From Acidifodinimicrobium sp049967035 (lineage in GTDB: Archaea > Nanobdellota > Nanobdellia > Parvarchaeales > Parvarchaeaceae): DNA of 9,929 bases. Below, one piece after another: positions 1-5,721 of the stretch (positions are counted from its first letter, which is position 1; every line of letters begins with the position of its first letter). The DNA is taken from NCBI GenBank assembly GCA_049967035.1, contig JBMFTM010000020.1:1-9929 (forward strand), written 5' to 3'. The notes beneath the pieces are model-generated. The model was not told the origin of the DNA. It saw nothing but the letters and a program-made list of their open reading frames with translations, and made no database searches. A program made the position numbers and the translations under genes.

Positions 1-10
1 TATATCAAAA

Positions 11-84
11 TGGGGCTGCTGGGATTTGAACCCAGGTCACCAGAGCCCAAGTCTGGCGTCCTGACCAAGCTAGACTACAGCCCC
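11..84 (-). tRNA. tRNA-Pro (anticodon UGG)
   Basis: Read on the minus strand, the sequence folds into a complete cloverleaf. The acceptor arms GGGGCTG and CAGCCCC pair over 7 bp. The D-stem is GTCT/GGAC (one G-U pair), the anticodon stem CCAGA/TCTGG carries loop CTTGGGC (anticodon TGG), the variable loop is TGAC, and the T-arm is CTGGG-TTCAAAT-CCCAG. The discriminator is A at position 11, as expected for archaeal tRNA-Pro. No CCA is encoded (ATTTT follows), so the 3' end must be matured by tRNase Z and CCA-adding enzyme. No intron is seen. Confidence 0.96.
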
Positions 85-111
85 ATACAAGTTAATTAGA
101 AAAGTTCTTAT

Positions 112-119
112 TATTAAAA
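112..119 (-). promoter_or_regulatory. Putative TATA box for tRNA-Pro
   Basis: The minus strand reads TTTTTAAT here, centred about 31 bp upstream of the mature tRNA 5' end. That would give a start a few bases before the tRNA, leaving a short leader for RNase P. It rests on position and AT-richness only. Confidence 0.4.
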
Positions 120-139
120 ATAGACAGGTTCTAGAAGAT

Positions 140-331
140 TTACTGAAGCTCAGATAAATTGATTATATCCTGCTCTTCTATGGTTGAAAGCATAGTGGCC
201 CTACAGCAGTATCTGTCCAAACCTAGCTCATCCATCGCTTGTTTCGGGCTCTCTGTCTTTATCTTTTCTTTGTATTCTTCCCAAAGATTAGATAGGGGCT
301 TGCCACAACTGTAACATCTCATCGGTATCAT
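140..331 (-). CDS. rpoN: DNA-directed RNA polymerase subunit N (Rpb10 homologue)
   Basis: Small zinc-binding subunit of the archaeal RNA polymerase, counterpart of eukaryotic Rpb10, which helps anchor the assembly platform of the enzyme. The 63-residue product begins MIPMRC, matching the family's MIPVRC-type start. It has the split zinc site C6-x2-C9 near the N-terminus and adjacent C42-C43 in the conserved context LGLDRYCC. Length is normal for the family (about 60-75). The start is supported by a strong Shine-Dalgarno motif (TCACCTC on the plus strand, 341-347). It lies 33 bp downstream of a stand-alone RAM-domain gene and upstream of tRNA-Pro. In many archaea rpoN sits in a ribosomal-protein operon (L13-S9-rpoN), so this location is displaced. 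Identification is secure. Confidence 0.96.
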   Translation of the reverse strand: MIPMRCYSCGKPLSNLWEEYKEKIKTESPKQAMDELGLDRYCCRATMLSTIEEQDIINLSELQ

Positions 332-340
332 CTTTACTCT

Positions 341-347
341 TCACCTC
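341..347 (-). promoter_or_regulatory. Shine-Dalgarno site of rpoN
   Basis: The minus strand reads GAGGTGA, a 7-base match to the anti-SD complement GGAGGTGAT, 9 bases before the rpoN ATG. It is the clearest ribosome-binding site in the window and fixes the start at 331. It implies translation from a leadered, probably polycistronic, message. Confidence 0.75.
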
Positions 348-364
348 TTTAGTATAAAAACTTT

Positions 365-592
365 TTAGTCTGCAGATATAAGCGTTTCAGTGCTTAGGAT
401 CCCTGGCATCTTCCTTATAGACAATACAAAGTTCTGGATATCCTTAGTTGTGTTAACCTCTATTAAGAGAGCAATATCAAAACGACCGTAAATCTTCATT
501 GCCATCTTAACATCCTTCAATCCTTTAAGCTTGCCGTAGACAGCGTCGGTCTTCTGCGGAGAAACTTCCAACAGCAGTAATGCTTTTTCCAT
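365..592 (-). CDS. Stand-alone AsnC/Lrp ligand-binding (RAM) domain protein
   Basis: From the ATG at 592 this encodes 75 residues with the beta-alpha-beta-beta-alpha-beta pattern of the AsnC/Lrp effector-binding (RAM) domain: MEKALLLLEV strand, helix, the YGRFDIALLIEV hairpin (residues 35-46), helix, and MPGILSTETLI (62-72). It has no helix-turn-helix, so it cannot bind DNA like full Lrp. Stand-alone RAM proteins form dimer/octamer rings that bind amino acids or partner with full-length Lrp regulators; the ligand here is unknown. A GTG start at 637 overlapping the aIF5A stop would add 15 residues. I prefer ATG 592 because stand-alone members begin right at the first strand and a TATA-like box lies 25 bp upstream. 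It sits between aIF5A and rpoN on the same strand. Confidence 0.85.
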   Translation of the reverse strand: MEKALLLLEVSPQKTDAVYGKLKGLKDVKMAMKIYGRFDIALLIEVNTTKDIQNFVLSIRKMPGILSTETLISAD

Positions 593-612
593 ATAATTAA
601 TTGTATTTTGTT

Positions 613-621
613 CTATTTTAA
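613..621 (-). promoter_or_regulatory. Putative TATA box for the RAM-domain gene
   Basis: The minus strand reads TTAAAATAG, centred 25 bp upstream of the ATG at 592, in the short gap after the aIF5A stop. The spacing would place the transcription start at or next to the ATG (leaderless mRNA), which is the main argument for the shorter protein. Confidence 0.4.
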
Positions 622-633
622 CTTTATGCCGAT

Positions 634-1026
634 TCACTTAAGGCTCTTTATGACCTTAGCTGTCATCAAATCCGAGTAAACCACCTGTGCACCTTCTGTT
701 ATTTTGTCCCTCAAATCTTCAGGTATATCTGCATCGAATACCTCATATGTTTCTAAGTCCATCAGCTGCGCCTTATCCCCGGCAACACTTATAACTTGAG
801 CATTTTTCTTGTCGATTATTGGAATCTGGATTTTATCCTCTGAAGTTATTATGAAAACTCGCTTCTTGTTGTCAAGGACTCCAACTGCCTCAACCCTTGA
901 CTTTGAGTGCCCGTGCTTTCCGGGTGCACTGGTCTTTATGTCTGTAACTTTACTAATGAACTGGCCATCAACTAGAATTGTATCTCCTTTCTTCAGTTCA
1001 TTTCCATTTATTACCTTTATATCCAT
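634..1026 (-). CDS. eif5A: Translation initiation factor 5A (aIF5A, hypusine-containing)
   Basis: Archaeal orthologue of eIF5A/EF-P, which binds the ribosome near the E site and relieves stalling, including at polyproline. The 130 residues cover both domains: an SH3-like N-terminal domain with the modification loop APGKHGHSK, in which K37 is the predicted hypusine/deoxyhypusine site, and a C-terminal OB domain from about residue 70 to the end (TYEVFDADIPEDL). Length is normal for archaea (125-140). The start ATG at 1026 sits 22 bp from a TATA box with no Shine-Dalgarno, suggesting a leaderless mRNA. A perfect 13-bp dyad abuts the TATA box. The deoxyhypusine synthase that would modify K37 is not in the window. 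It is followed by the RAM-domain gene and rpoN. Confidence 0.97.
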   Translation of the reverse strand: MDIKVINGNELKKGDTILVDGQFISKVTDIKTSAPGKHGHSKSRVEAVGVLDNKKRVFIITSEDKIQIPIIDKKNAQVISVAGDKAQLMDLETYEVFDADIPEDLRDKITEGAQVVYSDLMTAKVIKSLK

Positions 1027-1044
1027 ATGATTTGAAAATATTCG

Positions 1045-1052
1045 TTTATAAG
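1045..1052 (-). promoter_or_regulatory. Putative TATA box for aIF5A
   Basis: The minus strand reads CTTATAAA, centred 22 bp before the aIF5A ATG. This spacing suits transcription starting at or next to the start codon. A second AT-rich element (TTTTTTATAG, 1071-1080) lies further upstream and could be an alternative promoter. Confidence 0.5.
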
Positions 1053-1063
1053 TCTAATAGACT
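1051..1063. promoter_or_regulatory. 13-bp dyad abutting the aIF5A TATA box
   Basis: The sequence AGTCTA-A-TAGACT is a perfect inverted repeat with 6-bp arms and a 1-bp centre. It lies directly upstream of and overlaps the edge of the TATA box, where TFB would contact the BRE. A protein bound there could block or assist TFB loading. The regulator is unknown. Confidence 0.4.
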
Positions 1064-1101
1064 CTTTGTCTATAAAAAAGTTATCTTTTCTTATTGTATA
1101 A

Positions 1102-1827
1102 CTAAAGTTTTAGATTCTTCTCAGGGTAAACTATATCTTTTCTCTCCTTTGAAAGTCTCAACGCAAGAAGGTTTGACTTATCTGAGAGATGAACGGGCAC
1201 TAACTTTTTAGCACCGCTTTCCTCAAAAACCTTCATGACAGTGGAGTAAGTAGAATGCTTCCAGTACCTTGCAAACTTCTCATCTTCATCCGTATATGTC
1301 ATCTCATGTATCAAGTAATCAGCATCCCTAGCACCTCTGACTATGTCCTTTGAATATGCCGTATCTCCGCTATAGAAGACAGTTTTTCCCTTATAATTTA
1401 ATCTGTATCCATTGTCTGGGACAAGATGTTTACCATGAAAGACCTCTATCGAATCAGTCCCTTTATCCTCTATGTAAGTCGTGTTGGTATCGATCTGCTC
1501 TTTGTACCAAGGCTTTGGGGTTCTTAGTACCCTCATAAGCAATTCTGTGTTCCTTTTTATGCCCTTTGGCCCGAGGATAACAAGCCTCTTTTCGGCTTTG
1601 TGGATAGATCTATACCAAAGCAGCTCGGATACCCCAGAGTAGTGGTCGAGATGCATGTGCGTTATCAATACCTTCTCTATATTGCATGGGTCAATACTCA
1701 GATCAAGAAGTGATTCAATTGTATGCGGGCCAAAATCAAAGACTATCTTATCATCGACGATGAATGATACATTTCTCCTGCTTTTTATGATATTAGAACT
1801 CCAATTACCTAAAAACCTAATTATCAT
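1102..1827 (-). CDS. Metallo-beta-lactamase-fold hydrolase, tRNase Z-like
   Basis: The 241-residue protein has every metal ligand of the tRNase Z branch of the metallo-beta-lactamase fold: HMHLDH at 57-62, H134, D155 in the YSGDT motif, HEMTY at 174-178, the HST motif at 191-193, and H213. An RNVSFIV segment near residue 18 matches the RN(V/S)S stretch of tRNase Z. tRNase Z cuts the 3' trailer from precursor tRNAs before CCA addition, fitting the CCA-less tRNAs here. It is shorter than the usual 300-residue enzyme and I cannot see the flexible exosite arm, normally in the middle, that grips the tRNA elbow; a related hydrolase with another substrate is therefore possible. It starts 5 bp after the MFS stop, so the two are probably co-transcribed. 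Confidence 0.85.
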   Translation of the reverse strand: MIIRFLGNWSSNIIKSRRNVSFIVDDKIVFDFGPHTIESLLDLSIDPCNIEKVLITHMHLDHYSGVSELLWYRSIHKAEKRLVILGPKGIKRNTELLMRVLRTPKPWYKEQIDTNTTYIEDKGTDSIEVFHGKHLVPDNGYRLNYKGKTVFYSGDTAYSKDIVRGARDADYLIHEMTYTDEDEKFARYWKHSTYSTVMKVFEESGAKKLVPVHLSDKSNLLALRLSKERKDIVYPEKNLKL

Positions 1828-1832
1828 TGGAT

Positions 1833-3218
1833 TTACTCTGCTTTCATTTCAAGTTCTTCCAAGGTCTTTCCTTTCGTTTCAGGAGCCATGAATATCGTAA
1901 GCAGCATTCCCAGCAACCCTGCTATTGCAAACATTAACAAACCATAACCTAACCCATATAACGCAACTATCGCTGGGAAACTAGTTAATCCTAATATTGC
2001 ACCTATCCTACTGATAGTGACACCCCACCCTTGCCCAGTAGCTCTTATTGACAGTGGGAACAGCTCTTGCCCATACACGAAATCAGTGCTTCCCATACCC
2101 CAAGACTGGGTCAACTCAAACAGTATGTACATCGCAGCTATCACAACTCCAGTTAAACCGGCTGCAAAGGCGTCCTTCGGGACCTCCATGGCGATTATCG
2201 CAAGCACAAGCAATGATACAAACATTCCGGCGAAACCGAGGATTGTGACAGGCTTCCTACCCCACCTATCTACCGTCAAGATGCACATGACTGCACCGAC
2301 TATGGCGATTGAAGAGAATATAGCTGAACCAAGTATCGACATGGAATGAGACAATCCGAGTAAAATCAATATTGTAGGTGTAAACAACCCTATCCCATAG
2401 AATGCAACGTCGTAGAAGAACCACGCCAAACCGAAATAAACCGTATTCTTTATCCATTTTTTATCAAATAGCGTCATAAATGAGACCTTCTGTTTTGTGA
2501 TCTTTATCACTTTGTCGGCCTTTCCAGTCATAAACTTTTCAGTAGCTTTTGCCCCTTCTATGTTACCCTGATTAGCTAGCCATCTTGCAGATTCTGGCAC
2601 TTTTGTCCTAAGTATAAGGACTATTATAGCAGGTATTATGCCGATTGCAAACATGTACCTCCATGAGTTTATGCCAGTATTCAGCAACAGATAACCCATG
2701 ATGAACGCAAAGGCCGCTCCCACCCACCATGCAAGACCATCACTTGCAAGGTATTTGCCTCTAGACTTCTTTGGTGAGAATTCTGAGATTATTGTTGCTC
2801 CGATAGCATAATCTGCGCCTATGGCGACACCCAATATTAATCTGAATATAAACAGCGACCAGAAGTTGAATGAAACGGATATTAAAGCTGTGAATATTAT
2901 GAATATTACCATATCCCAAAGATACATAAATTTCCTTCCTTTGAGATCAGTAACGTAGCCTATGGAGAGTGCACCAAAAAGCATACCTATCGTGGTAGAC
3001 GCAGCCATAAGCCCCTTACCTAGAGGAGTATTGACGTAGCTGAAAGCAGGTATAATTGTTATTATCGTCAACGCAACCCCGATAATTGAAATATCATAAC
3101 CATCAAGAAATGTACCTGCGACTGAAAGTAAAGTTACACCGTAGTGCCTACTGCTTGATTTGGCATTGTCTAGAACGTGGTAAACCTCTTTGCTCTGATT
3201 TTTCTTGCTCAGCTGCAT
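1833..3218 (-). CDS. MFS transporter, sugar-porter type
   Basis: Integral membrane proton-coupled or facilitative transporter of the major facilitator superfamily. The 461 residues hold about 12 hydrophobic segments split by a central cytoplasmic loop (about 205-255). Signature motifs of the sugar/metabolite porter branch are present: D40 in FLDGYD of TM1, DLKGRK at 91-96, PESARW at 208-213, DRWGRK at 317-322, GQELFPLSIRATG at 383-395, and the C-terminal PETKGKTLEE at 446-455. These also occur in phosphate and organic-acid porters, so the substrate is open. The ATG at 3218 is preceded by a TATA box at leaderless spacing. Relatives are abundant in acidophilic heterotrophic archaea, which makes transfer from such a donor conceivable. 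The tRNase Z-like gene follows after 5 bp. Confidence 0.9.
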   Translation of the reverse strand: MQLSKKNQSKEVYHVLDNAKSSSRHYGVTLLSVAGTFLDGYDISIIGVALTIITIIPAFSYVNTPLGKGLMAASTTIGMLFGALSIGYVTDLKGRKFMYLWDMVIFIIFTALISVSFNFWSLFIFRLILGVAIGADYAIGATIISEFSPKKSRGKYLASDGLAWWVGAAFAFIMGYLLLNTGINSWRYMFAIGIIPAIIVLILRTKVPESARWLANQGNIEGAKATEKFMTGKADKVIKITKQKVSFMTLFDKKWIKNTVYFGLAWFFYDVAFYGIGLFTPTILILLGLSHSMSILGSAIFSSIAIVGAVMCILTVDRWGRKPVTILGFAGMFVSLLVLAIIAMEVPKDAFAAGLTGVVIAAMYILFELTQSWGMGSTDFVYGQELFPLSIRATGQGWGVTISRIGAILGLTSFPAIVALYGLGYGLLMFAIAGLLGMLLTIFMAPETKGKTLEELEMKAE

Positions 3219-3240
3219 TACAATTCAATGATTTTATCGT

Positions 3241-3248
3241 ATTTAAAT
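3241..3248 (-). promoter_or_regulatory. Putative TATA box for the MFS gene
   Basis: ATTTAAAT is centred about 26.5 bp before the ATG at 3218, the canonical archaeal TATA-to-start distance. The predicted transcript begins at or within a base or two of the start codon. The 130-bp gap holding it (3219-3348) contains no gene. Confidence 0.5.
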
Positions 3249-3320
3249 GTTACAAACAAACGAATCCCAAGACTATAGATCGTGTCTCAATATTGCGGGT
3301 GGAAGCTCTCGACGAATTAG

Positions 3321-3336
3321 TTAAAATTTGTTTTAA
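3321..3336 (-). terminator. Possible AT-only hairpin after the 122-residue gene
   Basis: TTAAAA and TTTTAA arms flank a 4-base loop, 13 bp beyond the stop of the upstream gene on the same strand. It could help end transcription, but the stem is AT-only and no long T-run follows. Confidence 0.22.
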
Positions 3337-3348
3337 TGACAGAATATC

Positions 3349-3717
3349 CTAGTCGTCATCCATGTCTTTATCCATTAACGTATCCTCAAGCTTTTCACCA
3401 AACTTTTCTATTAGCTCTTTAGCACGTTTTGTATGACCAAAAAATATGGACTTCTTCACCTTCATCTGAGAGCAACTTTGGGCAGTGTTAATCAAAGTTG
3501 AGAACACTCTCCTCTCTAGACTTAAACCATTGAAAATTTCAACTATTGGAGAATAAAAATGAACTCTCACATAGTCTTCATAAGGTCCGAGAAGCTTGAG
3601 TTCCCTGATGTAGATATCCTCCTTCTCAGCGACTTCCCTTATGTATTCCAGCAGTTTGCTGCCTTCAACTTCCTTTTCGAGTACCAAATATTTGCCGTCG
3701 TATTTTACCATAGACAT
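3349..3717 (-). CDS. Unknown protein with acidic C-terminal tail
   Basis: I do not recognise this 122-residue protein. It looks soluble: an N-terminal strand pair and a charged helix (about 18-33), a middle segment with strand pattern (IRELKLLGPY, then YVRVHFYSP, about 37-57), a helix with SLERRVF (66-72), a C-terminal charged helix (about 95-112) and a tail ending DKDMDDD. Two cysteines (C82 and an earlier-turn neighbourhood without a partner) do not form a zinc motif. There is no signal peptide or membrane segment. It begins 3 bp after the stop of the deoxyribosyltransferase-like gene, so the two almost certainly share a transcript and perhaps a process. The ATG at 3711 (third codon) is an alternative start. 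Confidence 0.75.
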   Translation of the reverse strand: MSMVKYDGKYLVLEKEVEGSKLLEYIREVAEKEDIYIRELKLLGPYEDYVRVHFYSPIVEIFNGLSLERRVFSTLINTAQSCSQMKVKKSIFFGHTKRAKELIEKFGEKLEDTLMDKDMDDD

Positions 3718-3720
3718 GTT

Positions 3721-4278
3721 TCAAATGCCCCCTTTCAACGAGTATATAGGAATCTGCTGGACATCAAAGAAAATCAACTTCCTTTGATTTATCGCCTTTT
3801 CAAGCTCCTTATCTGCTCCAGCCAGGCTTCTTGTATCCCCGCTTTTAATTACGCCTATCTTCTTACTGTAATAGAGTATAGCATCACATTTTTCTAACCA
3901 ATTGAAGTCGTTATCTATATAGAATTGATATGGGAGCTCCTCCTTGCCGTATATGTGCATGAAATGAGAAAGGTGGGGTATAAATGGAAAATGCCCACGC
4001 TTTGCAACTTCTACACCAAAATTTATAGCTGTGACCACATTATCATGTGCCACTCTTGAACTTGAGTGCGGGTTTGCGTCGTAGGGTGTATACGGCCCTG
4101 CTATATAAACTGTCAACTTCTTATCTACATAGAGTTCTTCATTATTATTCTTAATTGATAGGTTATCTAAAAGGTATTGAGCAACATCTAAGTTTGACCA
4201 TGACAACGCTTTGGCAATAGCATAGAGCTTTTGCCACTCCTGCTCATCCAAAAGTTCTTCTAAAGATTTTACAATCAT
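3721..4278 (-). CDS. Nucleoside 2-deoxyribosyltransferase-like (DUF4406-type) protein
   Basis: The core resembles the nucleoside 2-deoxyribosyltransferase fold, whose members transfer deoxyribose between bases or hydrolyse deoxynucleotide N-glycosidic bonds. From ATG 4278 (185 residues) I see TVYIAGPYTPYD at about 56-67, the nucleotide-loop strand; a helix; FPFIPHLSHFMH at 97-108; WLEKCDAILYY at 127-137; and S151-x2-GADKE (to E158), the usual position of the catalytic glutamate. About 50 N-terminal residues are an extra helical segment not needed for the core. A TTG start at 4287 would add three residues; ATG is preferred. The pairing with the 122-residue gene 3 bp downstream suggests a nucleotide salvage or house-cleaning unit, which is inference. 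Confidence 0.78.
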   Translation of the reverse strand: MIVKSLEELLDEQEWQKLYAIAKALSWSNLDVAQYLLDNLSIKNNNEELYVDKKLTVYIAGPYTPYDANPHSSSRVAHDNVVTAINFGVEVAKRGHFPFIPHLSHFMHIYGKEELPYQFYIDNDFNWLEKCDAILYYSKKIGVIKSGDTRSLAGADKELEKAINQRKLIFFDVQQIPIYSLKGGI

Positions 4279-4326
4279 TCTAATCAACCAAATTTTGAGC
4301 CCTTGCGCCCTATTTTGTTTTAGTAC

Positions 4327-4336
4327 ATTAAATACT
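4327..4336 (-). promoter_or_regulatory. Putative TATA box for the deoxyribosyltransferase-like gene
   Basis: The minus strand reads AGTATTTAAT, about 53 bp before ATG 4278, predicting a leader of about 25-28 nt, unlike the leaderless spacing elsewhere. It lies inside the left arm of an inverted repeat. Confidence 0.35.
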
Positions 4337-4368
4337 ACAAATAAGTAAAGAAATGGTTTAGTATTTAA
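4328..4368. repeat. Spaced inverted repeat with 10-bp perfect arms
   Basis: TTAAATACTA (4328-4337) and its exact complement TAGTATTTAA (4359-4368) are separated by 21 bp, centre to centre 31 bp, close to three helical turns. Each arm is itself TATA-like, so this is either an operator pair over the promoter or two face-to-face promoters. The 178-bp gap holding it (4288-4465) has no convincing gene. Confidence 0.5.
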
Positions 4369-4465
4369 GCCTTTACTAGGAGCTTCAAAAAGGAAAACTT
4401 ACCTTAGATATTGAATGGCTGATGAGAACTACGCCCATGATAGTTGATATTATATTGACTCATAA

Positions 4466-4538
4466 TAGCCCCGATCGGATTTGAACCGACGTCTCAAGCT
4501 CCAGAGGCTCGCATCCTTGACCACTAGACTACGGGGCT
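4466..4538 (-). tRNA. tRNA-Gln (anticodon CUG)
   Basis: The minus strand folds as a full cloverleaf. The acceptor AGCCCCG pairs with CGGGGCT. The D-stem is GTCT/GGAT (two G-U pairs), the anticodon stem CGAGC/GCTTG carries loop CTCTGGA (anticodon CTG), the variable loop is AGAC, and the T-arm is GTCGG-TTCAAAT-CCGAT. The leading A and discriminator A fit archaeal tRNA-Gln. CCA is not encoded. It follows the DUF424 gene on the same strand after 73 bp. The other glutamine isoacceptor (UUG) is not in the window. Confidence 0.96.
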
Positions 4539-4569
4539 TTACATCATTATTCTTATATTATTCTCCAAG

Positions 4570-4578
4570 TTTTAAAGT
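4570..4578 (-). promoter_or_regulatory. Putative TATA box for tRNA-Gln
   Basis: The minus strand reads CTTTAAAAC, about 36 bp before the mature tRNA 5' end, predicting a leader of about 10 nt. A closer AATATAAG (4553-4560) is too near for a normal start. Confidence 0.35.
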
Positions 4579-4611
4579 TTAGTTTCCCAAGTGAAGAGAT
4601 AGTGCATATGC

Positions 4612-4920
4612 TTAGATCCTATATATCTGCGCATGCCTTACACCGTCAATCAGAATCGTATCCTCATCCTTTACCAGACCGGCCTCTACGGCTGCACCAA
4701 CCGCCGTATTTCCTACTATATTTATGTTGCCTTCTCTCTTTAGAAATTCTACCAGCTCTTCCGCATCGATTAACTCCCCTCTATAGAACTCCTCTGATAT
4801 CTCAAAAATTATGTCTCTCTTCTTGTCATTCAAGGTTCTTCCTATAAGATCTTCGTCGCTGACAGCTAGCACCTTGCCCTGGTCAGGTATCTCATGTACT
4901 TTCACATAAACTTTTCCCAT
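4612..4920 (-). CDS. DUF424 family protein
   Basis: Archaeal conserved protein of unknown function (DUF424). The 102-residue product shows the family pattern: YVKVHEIPDQGKVLAVSDED at the N-terminus, GRTL near 28, the EEFYRGELID stretch at about 43-52, the NIVGNTAVGAAVEAGLV helix at about 67-83, and the C-terminal IDGVRHAQIYRI. I chose ATG 4920 because family members start right at the first strand; an upstream ATG at 4968 would add 16 residues and run into aIF2-beta. The start lies 2 bp after the aIF2-beta stop, and this pairing recurs in archaea, so a translation-linked role is suspected though not shown. Confidence 0.9.
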   Translation of the reverse strand: MGKVYVKVHEIPDQGKVLAVSDEDLIGRTLNDKKRDIIFEISEEFYRGELIDAEELVEFLKREGNINIVGNTAVGAAVEAGLVKDEDTILIDGVRHAQIYRI

Positions 4921-4922
4921 TA

Positions 4923-5324
4923 TCACTTTATCCTGCCTACAGGGTACTCCGCCCCACAGCCCATGCATTTTATCTTGTAGTTCCTATCTTCTTTTATTAG
5001 GTGCGTGTCAGGGGAACCACATTCCCTGCATATTATATACTCTTTTGTATATTGGCTTATCTTTTCCTGCACTGACTTCTTGCTAAACCTCCCACCAAGT
5101 ATCAGCTTGCCACCGTCTATCTGGCCATTGGCAGTAAGTTCGTGCATCAGGTACTTTGATATATGCCCGACTGGCCTATTCACGTATGCAGCAAATTTAT
5201 CCAATTCCACGATAGTCTTCTGCCCGTTTTGATAAGTTTCCACTTCCGGCGGCTCGAATCTACTGCCCGTATTTGGCTTCCTTGCGTCATTCACTCTCTT
5301 CAGCATCTCATCGTAATCCATCAT
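4923..5324 (-). CDS. eif2B: Translation initiation factor 2 subunit beta (aIF2-beta)
   Basis: Beta subunit of the heterotrimeric aIF2, which delivers initiator Met-tRNA to the small ribosomal subunit. The 133 residues match the archaeal form: a short N-terminal helix (MLKRVNDAR), the alpha-beta central domain (RFEPPEVET to LGGRFSKKSVQEKI) and a C-terminal zinc ribbon with C99-x2-C102 and C120-x2-C123. It lacks the eukaryotic lysine-rich N-terminal extension, as is normal in archaea. The start is one of two tandem ATGs (5324, 5321) overlapping the stop of the OB-fold gene in an ATGA-type junction, with GGAG about 10 bases upstream, pointing to translational coupling. The alpha and gamma subunits are not here. 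Confidence 0.97.
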   Translation of the reverse strand: MMDYDEMLKRVNDARKPNTGSRFEPPEVETYQNGQKTIVELDKFAAYVNRPVGHISKYLMHELTANGQIDGGKLILGGRFSKKSVQEKISQYTKEYIICRECGSPDTHLIKEDRNYKIKCMGCGAEYPVGRIK

Positions 5325-5716
5325 TTACTTAACTCCATCATATTTTTAATGCTTTGAATCTTATTGAATGAATACCTTGACAGACCTATCTTCACTATCG
5401 TATTTAGGGCCAAAGTTATTTTTTCGCCGTTTGTATCTATTGTGCCAAGAACTTCCACCAGATCCCATCTTTTTATCTCTGAAACACTCCTTGAAATGCT
5501 ACCCTCAAAGTGGACAAGTATCGTAGAGAAAGTATCATCAAGTATGAAGTACCCGCTGCCATCTTGGTAGTTAGTTTCCATGAATACAACCGACCCAACC
5601 ACATGAAGTCTATAGATGCTTACACCGTTATATTGAATAAAATTATTTTGGCCGTCTGATTCAGGCTTAGAATTATCAACCACTGACAATGGAAGCATGA
5701 AGAAAGTATAATCCAT
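5321..5716 (-). CDS. Small OB-fold protein, candidate RPA32-like
   Basis: A 131-residue protein with one probable OB fold from about residue 33 to 112: a strand IYRLHVVGSVVFMET, a hairpin GSGYFILDDTFSTILVHFEG, a linking helix around 75-84, then WDLVEVLGTIDTNGEKITLALNTIVKIG. The GTI-then-strand layout resembles RPA2/Stn1-type OB domains that bind single-stranded DNA. There is no zinc motif and no membrane segment; the C-terminus (about 113-131) is a short helical tail. It starts 5 bp after the MCM stop, with GGTG about 9 bases before the ATG, and overlaps aIF2-beta by 4 bp. That context supports a replication-fork role, but an RNA-binding role is also possible. I cannot name an orthologue. Confidence 0.75.
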   Translation of the reverse strand: MDYTFFMLPLSVVDNSKPESDGQNNFIQYNGVSIYRLHVVGSVVFMETNYQDGSGYFILDDTFSTILVHFEGSISRSVSEIKRWDLVEVLGTIDTNGEKITLALNTIVKIGLSRYSFNKIQSIKNMMELSK

Positions 5717-5721
5717 ATTAC

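Noticed and set aside
593..637. GTG start for the RAM-domain gene overlapping the aIF5A stop
   Set aside because: It adds residues outside the domain and has no good SD, while ATG 592 has a TATA-like box at canonical distance. It remains possible if the genes are translationally coupled.
4400..4465. Possible C/D box RNA (CTGATGA motif near 4417) or very short ORFs downstream of tRNA-Gln
   Set aside because: There is no matching D box (CTGA) or closing stem at a sensible distance on either strand, and the ORFs are under 20 codons without a ribosome-binding site.
4921..4968. N-terminal 16-residue extension of DUF424
   Set aside because: It overlaps the aIF2-beta zinc-ribbon codons and extends beyond the family's usual start; ATG 4920 lies 2 bp after the aIF2-beta stop.
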